A DNA stretch of 61,569 bases from an uncultured Flavobacteriaceae bacterium (GTDB lineage Bacteria; Bacteroidota; Bacteroidia; Flavobacteriales; Flavobacteriaceae), in assembly GCA_905479475.1 (NCBI GenBank), contig CAJQMT010000034.1, forward strand, positions 1-61,569, written 5' to 3'. Shown piece by piece: positions 26,747 through 35,613 of the stretch; position 1 is the first letter of the stretch, and each line of letters begins with the position of its first letter. Under the pieces are notes generated by a model. It saw only the letters and a program-made list of their open reading frames with translations. It did not search any database and was not told where the DNA came from. A program made the translations under genes and the position numbers.

Positions 26747-26754
26747 TATTTTTG
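26747..26754 (+). promoter_or_regulatory. -7 box (TATTTTTG) for the aminotransferase-galE pair
   Basis: Exact TAnnTTTG match 25 nt before the aminotransferase ATG. The -33 element is poorly defined. Confidence 0.45.
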
Positions 26755-26778
26755 TGATTCCCAGAAAAGCAGAAACTC

Positions 26779-27909
26779 ATGAAAAAGCTTCAAATGGTTG
26801 ACTTGAAAGGTCAATATGAAAAAATCCAAAACAAGGTCAACAAAGCAATTACTGACGTGATCGAATCTTCTGCATTTATAAATGGCCCAGAAGTAAAAGG
26901 GTTTCAAGAGGATTTAGAGTCTTATCTGGATGTCAAACACGTAATTCCCTGTGGTAATGGAACCGATGCATTGCAAATTTCTATGATGGCATTGGGTTTG
27001 GAGCAAGGTAACGAAATTATCACCGTAGACTTCACCTTTGCTGCGACCGTGGAAGTAATTGCTCTTTTAAAACTGACACCCGTTTTGGTAGATGTTGATT
27101 CCGCCTCTTTTAACATGGATATAGAAGCTTTGAAGAGAGCCATCACCTCAAAAACCAAAGCCATTGTTCCGGTTCATTTATTTGGACAGTGCGCAAATAT
27201 GGAAGCTATCTTAGAAGTTGCCAAAGCACATGACTTGTATGTTATTGAAGACACCGCACAGGCGATAGGTGCTGAGTATACTTTTAGAGATGGCACTAAA
27301 AAGAAAGCAGGAACAATTGGTACAGTCGGAACCACTTCTTTTTTCCCATCTAAAAACTTAGGCTGCTATGGAGATGGTGGTGCTATTTTTACGAATGACG
27401 ATGATTTAGCACAGACCATTCGAGGCATTGTAAACCATGGTATGTATAAAAAATACTACCACGATGTTATTGGCGTAAACTCGCGGTTAGACAGTATTCA
27501 AGCTGCTATTTTACGCATCAAACTCGACTTACTAGACTCCTACTGTGATACTCGAAGGAAAGCAGCAGCTTATTATTCTGCTGGATTTGCACATTCAGAT
27601 CGAATCATTACTCCCACTACCTCAGATTTTACAACACATGTTTTCCATCAATACACTCTTCAAATAATCGGTGCTGATAGAAACGCTTTGCACGAGCATT
27701 TGAATGCAAACAACATTCCAAATGCCATTTATTACCCCGTACCTTTGCACAATCAAAAAGCGTACATGAATTCAAGATACAATGAAAACGACTTCAAAGT
27801 GACCAACCAATTGATAAGATCTGTGATTTCCTTACCAATGCATACGGAATTAGAAACAGCACAGCAAGATCATATCATTCACTCAATTCTAAATTTTTTA
27901 AATGCTTAA
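26779..27909 (+). CDS. DegT/DnrJ/EryC1/StrS sugar aminotransferase
   Basis: PLP-dependent aminotransferase (376 aa) that makes amino sugars as nucleotide-linked precursors of surface polysaccharides. GNGTDALQISMMALG is the N-terminal substrate/PLP loop, VIEDTAQAIGA holds the PLP aspartate, and the lysine is in SFFPSKNLGCYGDGGA. NSRLDSIQAAIL matches the family. galE follows after 3 bp, so the two are co-transcribed. The exact sugar is unknown. Confidence 0.9.
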   Translation: MKKLQMVDLKGQYEKIQNKVNKAITDVIESSAFINGPEVKGFQEDLESYLDVKHVIPCGNGTDALQISMMALGLEQGNEIITVDFTFAATVEVIALLKLTPVLVDVDSASFNMDIEALKRAITSKTKAIVPVHLFGQCANMEAILEVAKAHDLYVIEDTAQAIGAEYTFRDGTKKKAGTIGTVGTTSFFPSKNLGCYGDGGAIFTNDDDLAQTIRGIVNHGMYKKYYHDVIGVNSRLDSIQAAILRIKLDLLDSYCDTRRKAAAYYSAGFAHSDRIITPTTSDFTTHVFHQYTLQIIGADRNALHEHLNANNIPNAIYYPVPLHNQKAYMNSRYNENDFKVTNQLIRSVISLPMHTELETAQQDHIIHSILNFLNA

Positions 27910-27912
27910 GTT

Positions 27913-28929
27913 ATGACAAGAATATTGGTTACTGGTGGATTGGGATTTATCGGATCTCACACGGTTGTTGAACTTCAAAATAGAGGATATGAGGTCGTCA
28001 TAATCGACAACCTATCGAATACAACGCTAGAGGTATTGCACAATATCAAGGCAATTACAGGAATACAACCTATTTTTATCAATATTGATTTGAGAAATCA
28101 AAAAGAGGTAAACACCTTTTTCAACGAACACGCAATTGACGGCGTCATACATTTTGCGGCCTACAAAGCCGTCGGTGAAAGCGTTTCAAAACCGTTGGCG
28201 TATTACCAAAACAATTTGAACAGTTTGGTGTATCTATTGCAAGAATTGACCGAACGTGGTATTGGTAATTTTATTTTCAGCTCTTCTTGTACTGTTTACG
28301 GACAAGCTGATGAGTTGCCTATCACAGAAAAAGCACCGATAAAACCGGCAGAGTCTCCTTACGGCTACTCCAAGCAAGCCGGCGAAATCATTATCAAAGA
28401 CACTTGCAAAGCTGTAGGTTTGAATGCCATTGCTTTGCGTTATTTCAATCCTATTGGAGCGCATCCGAGTATAAAAATTGGTGAATTACCACTAGGTGTT
28501 CCTCAGAATTTGATTCCATATATTACGCAAACTGCTGCAGGAATTCGAAAAGAATTGTCTGTTTTCGGAAATGACTATCCAACCGAAGATGGAACTGCGA
28601 TACGAGATTATATCCATGTCGTTGATTTGGCAAAAGCACATACTGCTGCCTTACGTCGATTGATTGAAAAGAAAAACAAAGAAAATTTCGAAGTTTTCAA
28701 TATTGGCACAGGCAAAGGTTCTTCCGTATTGGAAGTAATCAAAGCTTTTGAAAAAGTAACAAAAAAGCCGTTGAACTATAAGATTGTAGGAAAGCGAGAG
28801 GGAGATGTCACTGCTGCGTATGCAGACACCAGCATGGCAAACAGAGAGTTGAATTGGAAAACAGAAATTTCTTTGGAAACAGCCTTAAAATCTGCTTGGC
28901 AGTGGCAACAAGCTCAAAAAAAATCTTGA
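27913..28929 (+). CDS. galE: UDP-glucose 4-epimerase
   Basis: Interconverts UDP-glucose and UDP-galactose (or the N-acetyl forms). It has 338 aa in an extended SDR fold: NAD motif VTGGLGFIGSHTVVEL, catalytic YGYSK (Tyr-x-x-x-Lys) with SSSCTVYG upstream, and the substrate segment RYFNPIGAHPS. It follows the sugar aminotransferase by 3 bp and ends before a bidirectional terminator. Confidence 0.95.
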   Translation: MTRILVTGGLGFIGSHTVVELQNRGYEVVIIDNLSNTTLEVLHNIKAITGIQPIFINIDLRNQKEVNTFFNEHAIDGVIHFAAYKAVGESVSKPLAYYQNNLNSLVYLLQELTERGIGNFIFSSSCTVYGQADELPITEKAPIKPAESPYGYSKQAGEIIIKDTCKAVGLNAIALRYFNPIGAHPSIKIGELPLGVPQNLIPYITQTAAGIRKELSVFGNDYPTEDGTAIRDYIHVVDLAKAHTAALRRLIEKKNKENFEVFNIGTGKGSSVLEVIKAFEKVTKKPLNYKIVGKREGDVTAAYADTSMANRELNWKTEISLETALKSAWQWQQAQKKS

Positions 28930-28982
28930 AAGATATATTTTTAGTTTGACAAGAAGGCTTGTTCTTCTCATCTGACAGTATA

Positions 28983-29017
28983 AAAAAAGGAGAAGTTCCA
29001 ACGAACTTCTCCTTTTT
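28983..29017. terminator. Bidirectional terminator between galE and fabD
   Basis: GGAGAAGTTC and GAACTTCTCC form a 10-bp stem with a CAAC loop. It is preceded by A7 and followed by T5, so it works for both convergent genes. Confidence 0.9.
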
Positions 29018-29039
29018 ATGTACTCTATCTAAAAATCTT

Positions 29040-29924
29040 TTATGAAATAGCTGCGCTACTTCTCGCAACAGATCTATCTATTTTGGCAAACAGTCCTTGC
29101 AATACTTTCCCGGGACCTACTTCAACAACCTCTGTGGCTCCATCGGAAATCATAGCCTGTGCGCATTGAGTCCATTTTACTGCACCAGTCAATTGAGCGA
29201 TCAAATTTTCTTTGATCTCTTCTGGATTTGTAACTGCTTTTGCCACCACATTTTGATAGACTGGACAGGAAGGCATATGAAACTGTGTGGCTTCAATAGC
29301 TGCTGCCAATTCTTCTCTTGCCGGTGCCATTAGTGGTGAATGAAAAGCTCCTCCAACTGGCAATAAAAGTGCTCTTCTTGCTCCTTTTTCAGTAGCCAAT
29401 TCACAAGCACCCTTCACAGCTGCTACAGCACCTGAAATCACCAACTGTCCTGGACAATTGTAGTTTGCTGCGACCACATCTCCTTCTGTAGTTTTACAAA
29501 TTTCTTCTACTACTGCATCTTCCAGTCCTAATACTGCAGCCATAGTTCCTGACTGCAATTCACATGCTTTTTGCATGGCATCGGCTCTTTTTGCTACTAA
29601 TCTTAAACCATCTTCAAAAAGCAAAGTTCCGTTGGCGACCAACGCCGACAATTCACCCAATGAATGTCCCGCAACCATATCTGGCTTAAAATCGTCGCCC
29701 AATACTTTTGCCAAAACAACAGAATGCAAAAATATTGCAGGCTGTGTTACGTTGGTTTGTTTCAAATCGTCTGCAGAACCTTCGAACATTATTTTTGTAA
29801 TATCAAATCCTAAAATCTCATTGGCTTTGTGAAATAGTTCTTTTGCCAATTCTGACGCTTCGTATAAATCAAGTCCCATCCCTGTAAACTGGGCTCCTTG
29901 ACCAGGAAAAACATATGCTTTCAT
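29040..29924 (-). CDS. fabD: Malonyl-CoA:ACP transacylase
   Basis: Loads malonyl groups onto acyl carrier protein for fatty-acid synthesis. It has 294 aa. VFPGQGAQFTGMG is the N-terminal signature, the nucleophilic serine is in VAGHSLGELSALVA, and the catalytic histidine in VGGAFHSPLM. It is monocistronic here with its own promoter. Confidence 0.96.
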   Translation of the reverse strand: MKAYVFPGQGAQFTGMGLDLYEASELAKELFHKANEILGFDITKIMFEGSADDLKQTNVTQPAIFLHSVVLAKVLGDDFKPDMVAGHSLGELSALVANGTLLFEDGLRLVAKRADAMQKACELQSGTMAAVLGLEDAVVEEICKTTEGDVVAANYNCPGQLVISGAVAAVKGACELATEKGARRALLLPVGGAFHSPLMAPAREELAAAIEATQFHMPSCPVYQNVVAKAVTNPEEIKENLIAQLTGAVKWTQCAQAMISDGATEVVEVGPGKVLQGLFAKIDRSVARSSAAIS

Positions 29925-29949
29925 CTTATCTAATTTTCAAATTGAGTTG

Positions 29950-29979
29950 CAAAAATAAACATTTTTTTTTGGTGACAAA
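29950..29979 (-). promoter_or_regulatory. fabD promoter
   Basis: Minus strand TTTG (29976-29979), an 18-nt spacer, then TATTTTTG (29950-29957), 25 nt before the fabD ATG. It is an exact match to the Bacteroidota consensus. Confidence 0.7.
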
Positions 29980-30086
29980 GTATGTTCCGAAAGGCTTTAA
30001 AGCTGCATAGAAAGCATCTGATCGATGTTTCAAAATAGGATACGCTACCAAATAATTTCAATATCTTCGTAACAAATAACTACCGC

Positions 30087-30776
30087 ATGCTACTAAAGGA
30101 GAAACTTCTCGCTTCACAGATCTATTTAATTCTAACAGCCTTGTTCGTCACTTCTTTGGTCGTTTCTAATCTTATTTTTCAAAAATTCTTTTTTTGGAAT
30201 CCCTTTGGGTGGTTCCCTTTTGAACTTTCGGTTGGTTTGCTGCCCTATCCCATCACTTTTTTGATTACGGATGTTATTTCTGAGATCTATGGTAAAAAAA
30301 AAGCAAATCAGATAGTCGTCACAGGAATATTCGCCTCTATTTTTTCGATTCTTATTGTTCTTGTCGCAAATTACACCACAGCAACTGCTTGGTCTCCTGT
30401 TGACAACTTGTTGTATACCAAAGTTTTTGGCTTGTCTCCATTGGCTGTATTGGCCTCCATGCTTGCCTATTTGTTTGCGCAGTTTATCGACATTCGGATA
30501 TATCATTTTTGGAAACAAAAAACAAAAGGAAACCATCTGTGGCTGCGCAATAACCTTTCTACTTTTTCCTCGCAATTCATCGATACTTTTGTGGTAGTAC
30601 TCTTACTGTCCTTATTCAATGTGTTGCCTTGGAACGTTTTCGGAAAGCTTATTTTGAGTGGCTTTTTATTCAAAGTTTTGATAGCTGCTTTGGACACACC
30701 GGTGTTGTACCTTATTGTTTTCTTTTTTAGAAAAAAATTTCACCTGAAAAAAGGGGAAGAACTTAGCCTTGATTAA
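30087..30776 (+). CDS. VUT/YhhQ-family queuosine precursor transporter
   Basis: Inner-membrane protein (229 aa) with about six hydrophobic segments. YhhQ proteins import queuosine precursors such as preQ0. The conserved loop LLPYPITFLITDVISEIYGKKKANQIV is present, and the charged IDIRIYHFWKQKTKGNHLWLRNN segment is also typical. The window contains queA, a queuosine synthesis gene, about 8 kb away. I saw no preQ1 riboswitch upstream. Confidence 0.85.
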   Translation: MLLKEKLLASQIYLILTALFVTSLVVSNLIFQKFFFWNPFGWFPFELSVGLLPYPITFLITDVISEIYGKKKANQIVVTGIFASIFSILIVLVANYTTATAWSPVDNLLYTKVFGLSPLAVLASMLAYLFAQFIDIRIYHFWKQKTKGNHLWLRNNLSTFSSQFIDTFVVVLLLSLFNVLPWNVFGKLILSGFLFKVLIAALDTPVLYLIVFFFRKKFHLKKGEELSLD

Positions 30777-30907
30777 AAATCCAATGAACTTCTAAAAATC
30801 TCCACAAGAAAAATACTTCTTTCTAATTCATCCTAGTGTCGAAGGGGGCTGTAACCCAATGAAACAATGGCATTCTTGCCATAAAGCACAAAGCAAAAAA
30901 AAATGCC

Positions 30908-30915
30908 TAACTTTG
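30908..30915 (+). promoter_or_regulatory. TAACTTTG -7 box upstream of the membrane protein gene
   Basis: Exact TAnnTTTG match about 107 nt before the ATG at 31022. No good -33 element is seen. The predicted RNA would start close to the hairpin at 30926-30943. Confidence 0.4.
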
Positions 30916-30925
30916 ATACGAGGCA

Positions 30926-30943
30926 GTGATGTCAACACATCAC
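30926..30943 (+). promoter_or_regulatory. Hairpin GTGATGT-CAAC-ACATCAC in a long 5' leader
   Basis: Perfect 7-bp stem with a 4-nt loop, 11 nt after the TAACTTTG box, so at or near the 5' end of the mRNA for the membrane protein. It may stabilise the mRNA or be a regulator site. Confidence 0.4.
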
Positions 30944-31021
30944 AAACTCTTATAAAATGGTCATACTACCTAATTTAAAGGTATACAGAAGTTAATTGAA
31001 AACATTCAAGATAGAATTCAC

Positions 31022-31906
31022 ATGAATGCAATACATACCCTTTATCAGATTTTCCTCTCTGAGCAAACAAAAAAGAAAATTGAAAAAACGACACTCTATG
31101 TCGCCCTAACTGGATTTTCAATTCACTTGATTTTAATTTACTTATCTAAATTTAGTATCATTCACTTCCTGTCAGATGCAGCCTTATTTAAAAATCCGAT
31201 CTCTGCAATTTACACTCCGTTTTCATTCATCCTTATCTACGAAGTCTATTTACTCATCTATTATCTGCAAAGATCCTTTACTACCTATATCACAAAACAA
31301 TACGAAATCATCACATTGATTATTATCCGAAAATTGTTCAAAGATTTATCTGTCATTGAGCTCTCCTCGAACTGGTTCGAAATAAAAGATGATTTGCAAT
31401 TTACCTATGATATTTTGGCCTCCATTCTTCTTTTCTACCTCATCTATCAATTTCAAAAAGAAGGAAAACGCAAGGCTCCGCTAGAACAGAACAATCCAAA
31501 AATTGAACAATTTGTTCGCCAGAAAAAAATGATTGCTTTGGTTATGGTACCCGTATTTTTCATCATGGCTTCCATCACACTTATTAATTGGTTGTCAGAG
31601 TTTTCTTTTGATTCAAATGGATTGAATAGCTTTGAAGCTGTAAACAATTTATTCTTTGATGAATTTTTTACAGTACTTATTTTAGTGGATGTAATTCTAC
31701 TTTTAATTTCCTTCTTCTACACGGATAAATTCCATAAAATCATTCGAAACTCTGGATTTGTCGTTTCCACAATTTTGTTACGCATGTATTTTGGCGCAAG
31801 TGGACTCACAAGCACTTTTTTGATTGTAGGAGCTACCCTTTTTGGATTGGCAATCATTCACATTCACAACAAATACGAAATGAGTTCGTTACCCGAAAAA
31901 AATTAA
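31022..31906 (+). CDS. Integral membrane protein of unknown function
   Basis: 294 aa with about six to eight hydrophobic segments, for example TLYVALTGFSIHLILIYL, YDILASILLFYLIYQF and MIALVMVPVFFIMASITLI. A cytoplasmic basic loop (KEGKRKAPLEQNN) lies in the middle. I do not recognise the family and see no catalytic motif. The neighbours give no functional clue. A long 5' leader with a hairpin precedes it. Confidence 0.7.
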   Translation: MNAIHTLYQIFLSEQTKKKIEKTTLYVALTGFSIHLILIYLSKFSIIHFLSDAALFKNPISAIYTPFSFILIYEVYLLIYYLQRSFTTYITKQYEIITLIIIRKLFKDLSVIELSSNWFEIKDDLQFTYDILASILLFYLIYQFQKEGKRKAPLEQNNPKIEQFVRQKKMIALVMVPVFFIMASITLINWLSEFSFDSNGLNSFEAVNNLFFDEFFTVLILVDVILLLISFFYTDKFHKIIRNSGFVVSTILLRMYFGASGLTSTFLIVGATLFGLAIIHIHNKYEMSSLPEKN

Positions 31907-32005
31907 TTTCAATACCCCCGATCAATGAGGTTCAAAAAAACTTCTCTTTGAACACAATGACAAAACAAGGCATTCATTAAATACCATTTTTGAGCAAAAT
32001 ATTCT

Positions 32006-32013
32006 TATTTTTG
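32006..32013 (+). promoter_or_regulatory. TATTTTTG -7 box of the LacI-type regulator
   Basis: Exact TAnnTTTG match 42 nt before the ATG at 32056. It lies downstream of an in-frame TTG at 31990, which supports the later start. Confidence 0.5.
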
Positions 32014-32055
32014 TTTCACTTGTTCATCGCAGCACGAAAGCCTAATTTTCTTTTT

Positions 32056-33105
32056 ATGAAAAAAATAACTATCAAAGACATCGCTCGTAAATTCAATGTC
32101 TCAATTTCTACCGTGTCAAAAGCATTGAACGACAGCTATGAAATCAGTGATCAAACAAAAGAAAAGATTCAAAAATATGCCAAGAAAAAGAATTACAAAC
32201 CCAATTTCAATGCACTGAGTTTGAAAAAAAGACGTACCAAAACGATTGGTATGGTCATTCCAAACATGTTAAGCTATTTTTTTGCGCAAATTTTCAAAGG
32301 GGTGGAAAAAGCTGCCAATGATAATGGTTACAAAGTGATTACTTGTATATCAAACGAATCCTACACCAAGGAATTAGAAACCATGGAAATGTTATCCAAC
32401 GGAAGTATCGATGGATTTATCATTTCAATCGCGAAAGAAACCGAGCTGAAAAACAATTACAAACATTTCGAAATGTCAATAAGAGAAGGAACTCCCATTG
32501 TCATGTTTGATCGAGTTGCGGAAAATGTTGCTTGCGATAAAGTGATTATCGACGATTACAAAGCTGCGAAAAAAACCGTAAAACATTTGGCCAATACTGG
32601 CTTTAAGAACATTGCTTTTATTTCTTCTACAAGCGAACTGAATTCGGGAAAATCTCGTTACAGAGGCTACTTGAAGGGGTTGGAAAAGCTAGGAATCCCT
32701 TTTAACAAAGACCTTGTTCTTAATATTTTTGAAGAAGATTACAAAAAATACGAAGCCCTTATCCGTCCTTTGTTCGAAAATAACGATATTGATAGTGTCA
32801 TTGCAACCAATGAAAAAACTGCGGTTGCTGCGCTTAAAATCGCACAAGAAAAAGGATTCAAAGTCCCTGAAAACTTTTCTGTTATTGGCTTTTCTAACGG
32901 TGTTTTGGCGAGACATTCTACACCTACTCTCACAACCATGAGTCAACACGGAGAACTGATGGGAGAAGCGGCGGCAAAAATGTTGATTGAGAAATTAGAG
33001 AGCAAAGACATCAATCGTGAGGTAGCTACAAAAATCATCAAAAGTAATCTGGTAGAAAGACATTCCACCAAACGGTTTTTAGAGCTCTCCAAACCAAAGG
33101 CTTAG
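32056..33105 (+). CDS. LacI-family transcriptional regulator
   Basis: Repressor-type regulator of 349 aa. The N-terminal helix-turn-helix is ITIKDIARKFNVSISTVSKALN with a hinge helix (NFNALSLKKRR), followed by a periplasmic-binding-protein-like effector domain (TIGMVIPNMLSYFFAQIFKG; VIGFSNGVLARHSTPTLTTM). Such proteins usually sense sugars. No sugar operon adjoins, so the target is probably elsewhere. A reading frame opening 22 codons earlier adds a hydrophobic stretch and is not the likely start. Confidence 0.92.
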   Translation: MKKITIKDIARKFNVSISTVSKALNDSYEISDQTKEKIQKYAKKKNYKPNFNALSLKKRRTKTIGMVIPNMLSYFFAQIFKGVEKAANDNGYKVITCISNESYTKELETMEMLSNGSIDGFIISIAKETELKNNYKHFEMSIREGTPIVMFDRVAENVACDKVIIDDYKAAKKTVKHLANTGFKNIAFISSTSELNSGKSRYRGYLKGLEKLGIPFNKDLVLNIFEEDYKKYEALIRPLFENNDIDSVIATNEKTAVAALKIAQEKGFKVPENFSVIGFSNGVLARHSTPTLTTMSQHGELMGEAAAKMLIEKLESKDINREVATKIIKSNLVERHSTKRFLELSKPKA

Positions 33106-33899
33106 TTCACCTCCAAAGACACGACTAGACCTTCATTGTTCCGAACATTGAACACAGTCCCGTCCTCAAAAATAAGGTACTGCCCTTTGACACCTTTTAG
33201 AACTCCTTTGTAAGATTGTTCCTTTATCAAATTCAAGCTTTTAACTTTTGTAGGAAATTGAATTACAGGGTATTCTAGCTCGTAGACCTCTTCGTTTCCT
33301 TCCAAGAAATAAGGCTGAACTTCTACCGGAAGATGCACTTTTAGAGCATGTATTTCAGACACTAAATCCGCCTCTGTAACGTCATTTTTAAGCATTTTTT
33401 GCCAACTCGTTTTGTCTGCTACATACGCTTTCAAAGCTACCTCTGTAATTCCTGCCAAATATCGGTTGGGGACTTCCACAATGGCCAGGGCTTTGCTAGC
33501 ACCTTGATCGATCCATCGGGTCGGTACTTGAGTTTTCCTAGTAACCCCTACCTTAACTTCACTCGACAAGGCCAAATAAACAATATGAGGCTGTAATTGA
33601 ACGGATTTTTCATAAGTCAAATCTCTGTCTTCAATTCCCAAATGCGCTTGACTTAACTCTGGCTTCATAATCCAATCTCCAACGGATGGCTGCTCGTAAA
33701 AACAGTCGTAACAATAGCCCTGTCTAAATATTTTTTTCTGCTTGCTACAGGACAAACATTGATAATTTTCAAAAGAAATTTCAAGCTGACGATCTAATAA
33801 TTGATTCATATTTAAAAAATCATTCTCCATCTCCAAATAATATTGAATGGTCTCAGAAAATTCTGTCGGCATCTTTTTTAATACTCCTTGATACGTCAT
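33102..33899 (-). CDS. DUF2797 protein
   Basis: 265 aa of the DUF2797 family, with no established function that I know. A cluster of four cysteines, CLSCSKQKKIFRQGYCYDC, looks like a zinc ribbon. Next comes a VYLALSSEVKVGVTRKTQVPTRWIDQGA segment that resembles a GIY-YIG-like nuclease core. The ATG at 33899 gives the usual N-terminus MTYQGVLKKM; a TTG 17 codons upstream is less likely. Its stop codon overlaps that of the convergent LacI gene. Confidence 0.8.
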   Translation of the reverse strand: MTYQGVLKKMPTEFSETIQYYLEMENDFLNMNQLLDRQLEISFENYQCLSCSKQKKIFRQGYCYDCFYEQPSVGDWIMKPELSQAHLGIEDRDLTYEKSVQLQPHIVYLALSSEVKVGVTRKTQVPTRWIDQGASKALAIVEVPNRYLAGITEVALKAYVADKTSWQKMLKNDVTEADLVSEIHALKVHLPVEVQPYFLEGNEEVYELEYPVIQFPTKVKSLNLIKEQSYKGVLKGVKGQYLIFEDGTVFNVRNNEGLVVSLEVN

Positions 33900-34079
33900 T
33901 TGATTTGTTTTGATTTGTATATCATCTTTTTCAAACTGCTCTTTTCGCAAATGAGGCCAAACAGTCGTCGAAACTACGATACTCTTTTGGCAGCCAAAAT
34001 AAAATGAGTAAATTGAACTTCCTAAAGATAGAAATGGTTTTTACTCTAGACAAATATACGCTGAAATAAGATTACTCAT

Positions 34080-35612
34080 ATGGCTTTTTTATTCGTAAAT
34101 TCAATTCTTTCTTGGTTTCTTAAAAAAAGAAAACACCAACTCGACTTGTTTCTAAAATATCCCATCGAAGTTCAAAATGAATTGCTTCTCAATTTATTAA
34201 AAACGGCAAGCAATACAGAGATTGGCCAAAAATATGATTTTAAAAACATTGACACCTACGACAAATTCGCGCAGTCAGTTCCCATTCAGAAATACGAATC
34301 GATCGAACCTTTGCTTGAAAGAACCCGCAGAGGAGAACACAATGTTTTCTGGCCTTCTCAAATCAAATGGTTTGCAAAGTCTAGTGGCACCACACACTCC
34401 AAAAGTAAATTTATCCCAGTTAGTGACGAAGCGATTGCCTATTGTCATTTCAATGCCGGTAAAGACATGCTTTGCCTCTTTTTTAACAACAATCCTGAAG
34501 CAGATTTGTTCTCAGGAAAAAGCCTACGTTTAGGAGGTAGCAGTGCTATCTATGAAGACAACAATACTTATTTTGGTGACTTATCGGCAATAATTATTGA
34601 GAACATGCCTTTTTGGGCAGATTTCAGCAGCGCGCCCAAACAAGAAATTGCGCTCATGACTGAATGGGAAACCAAAATGGATGCCATTGTAGCGGAAACA
34701 ATTCACAAAGATATCACGAGCCTTGCAGGGGTCCCTTCGTGGATGCTCGTTCTGCTGAACAAGGTTTTAGAAACTACGGGGAAAAACAATATTCTAGAGG
34801 TATGGCCTAACTTGGAAGTATACTTCCACGGCGGTGTCAACTTCACCCCTTACAAAGAACAATACAAAAGATTAATTCCCAGTGCATCCTTCAAATACTG
34901 CGAAACCTACAATGCTTCTGAAGGTTTTTTTGCCATTCAAGATCAAAACAATTCAGACGAACTTCTTTTGATGCTCGATTATGGGATTTTTTATGAGTTC
35001 ATCCCAATGGAACTATTTGACGGTGAAAATTCTAGGGCGATTTCGTTAGAAAATGTACAATTAAACACCAACTACGCCCTTGTGATTTCTACCAATTCAG
35101 GTTTGTGGCGTTATTTGATTGGCGATACGATTAAGTTTACATCCTTGTCACCTCATCGTATAAAAATCACAGGGAGAACCAAACATTTCATCAATGTCTT
35201 TGGGGAAGAACTCATCATCGAAAATACCGAAAACGCCTTGCAAATTGCCTGTCAAAAATGCAAAGTAGAAATTTTAGAATACACCGTAGCTCCAGTTTTC
35301 ATGGAGGGCAAAGAAAAAGGCGCTCACGAGTGGATGATTGAATTTAAAAAAGCGCCAAAATCCCTGGAGGATTTTTCGATACACCTAGACAATGTACTGC
35401 AACAAATCAATTCTGATTACGAGGCAAAGCGCTATAAAAATATGACCTTAGATTTTCCAAAAATTCACCAGTCGAGAAAAAACTTATTTTACGATTGGCT
35501 CAAATCTGAGAGAAAATTGGGAGGACAACACAAAGTTCCTAGACTTTCAAATCATCGAAATTTTATGGAAACCTTGTTGTTGCTAAACGAAAAACCTTCT
35601 CAACAATCGTAA
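34080..35612 (+). CDS. GH3-family acyl-adenylating protein
   Basis: 510 aa of the GH3 (auxin-responsive) superfamily. Plant members conjugate amino acids to carboxylates through an acyl adenylate; bacterial members are mostly uncharacterised. The nucleotide-binding segment is WFAKSSGTTHSKSKFIPVS, followed by YNASEGFFAIQ and LWRYLIGDTIKFTS, as in the family. It ends 1 bp before the convergent prenyl synthase gene. The substrate is unknown. Confidence 0.88.
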   Translation: MAFLFVNSILSWFLKKRKHQLDLFLKYPIEVQNELLLNLLKTASNTEIGQKYDFKNIDTYDKFAQSVPIQKYESIEPLLERTRRGEHNVFWPSQIKWFAKSSGTTHSKSKFIPVSDEAIAYCHFNAGKDMLCLFFNNNPEADLFSGKSLRLGGSSAIYEDNNTYFGDLSAIIIENMPFWADFSSAPKQEIALMTEWETKMDAIVAETIHKDITSLAGVPSWMLVLLNKVLETTGKNNILEVWPNLEVYFHGGVNFTPYKEQYKRLIPSASFKYCETYNASEGFFAIQDQNNSDELLLMLDYGIFYEFIPMELFDGENSRAISLENVQLNTNYALVISTNSGLWRYLIGDTIKFTSLSPHRIKITGRTKHFINVFGEELIIENTENALQIACQKCKVEILEYTVAPVFMEGKEKGAHEWMIEFKKAPKSLEDFSIHLDNVLQQINSDYEAKRYKNMTLDFPKIHQSRKNLFYDWLKSERKLGGQHKVPRLSNHRNFMETLLLLNEKPSQQS

Positions 35613-35613
35613 A

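Noticed and set aside
31990-32055. N-terminal extension of the LacI regulator
   Set aside because: Opens with TTG, encodes a hydrophobic stretch atypical for LacI proteins, and precedes the TATTTTTG promoter box; the helix-turn-helix begins right after the ATG at 32056.
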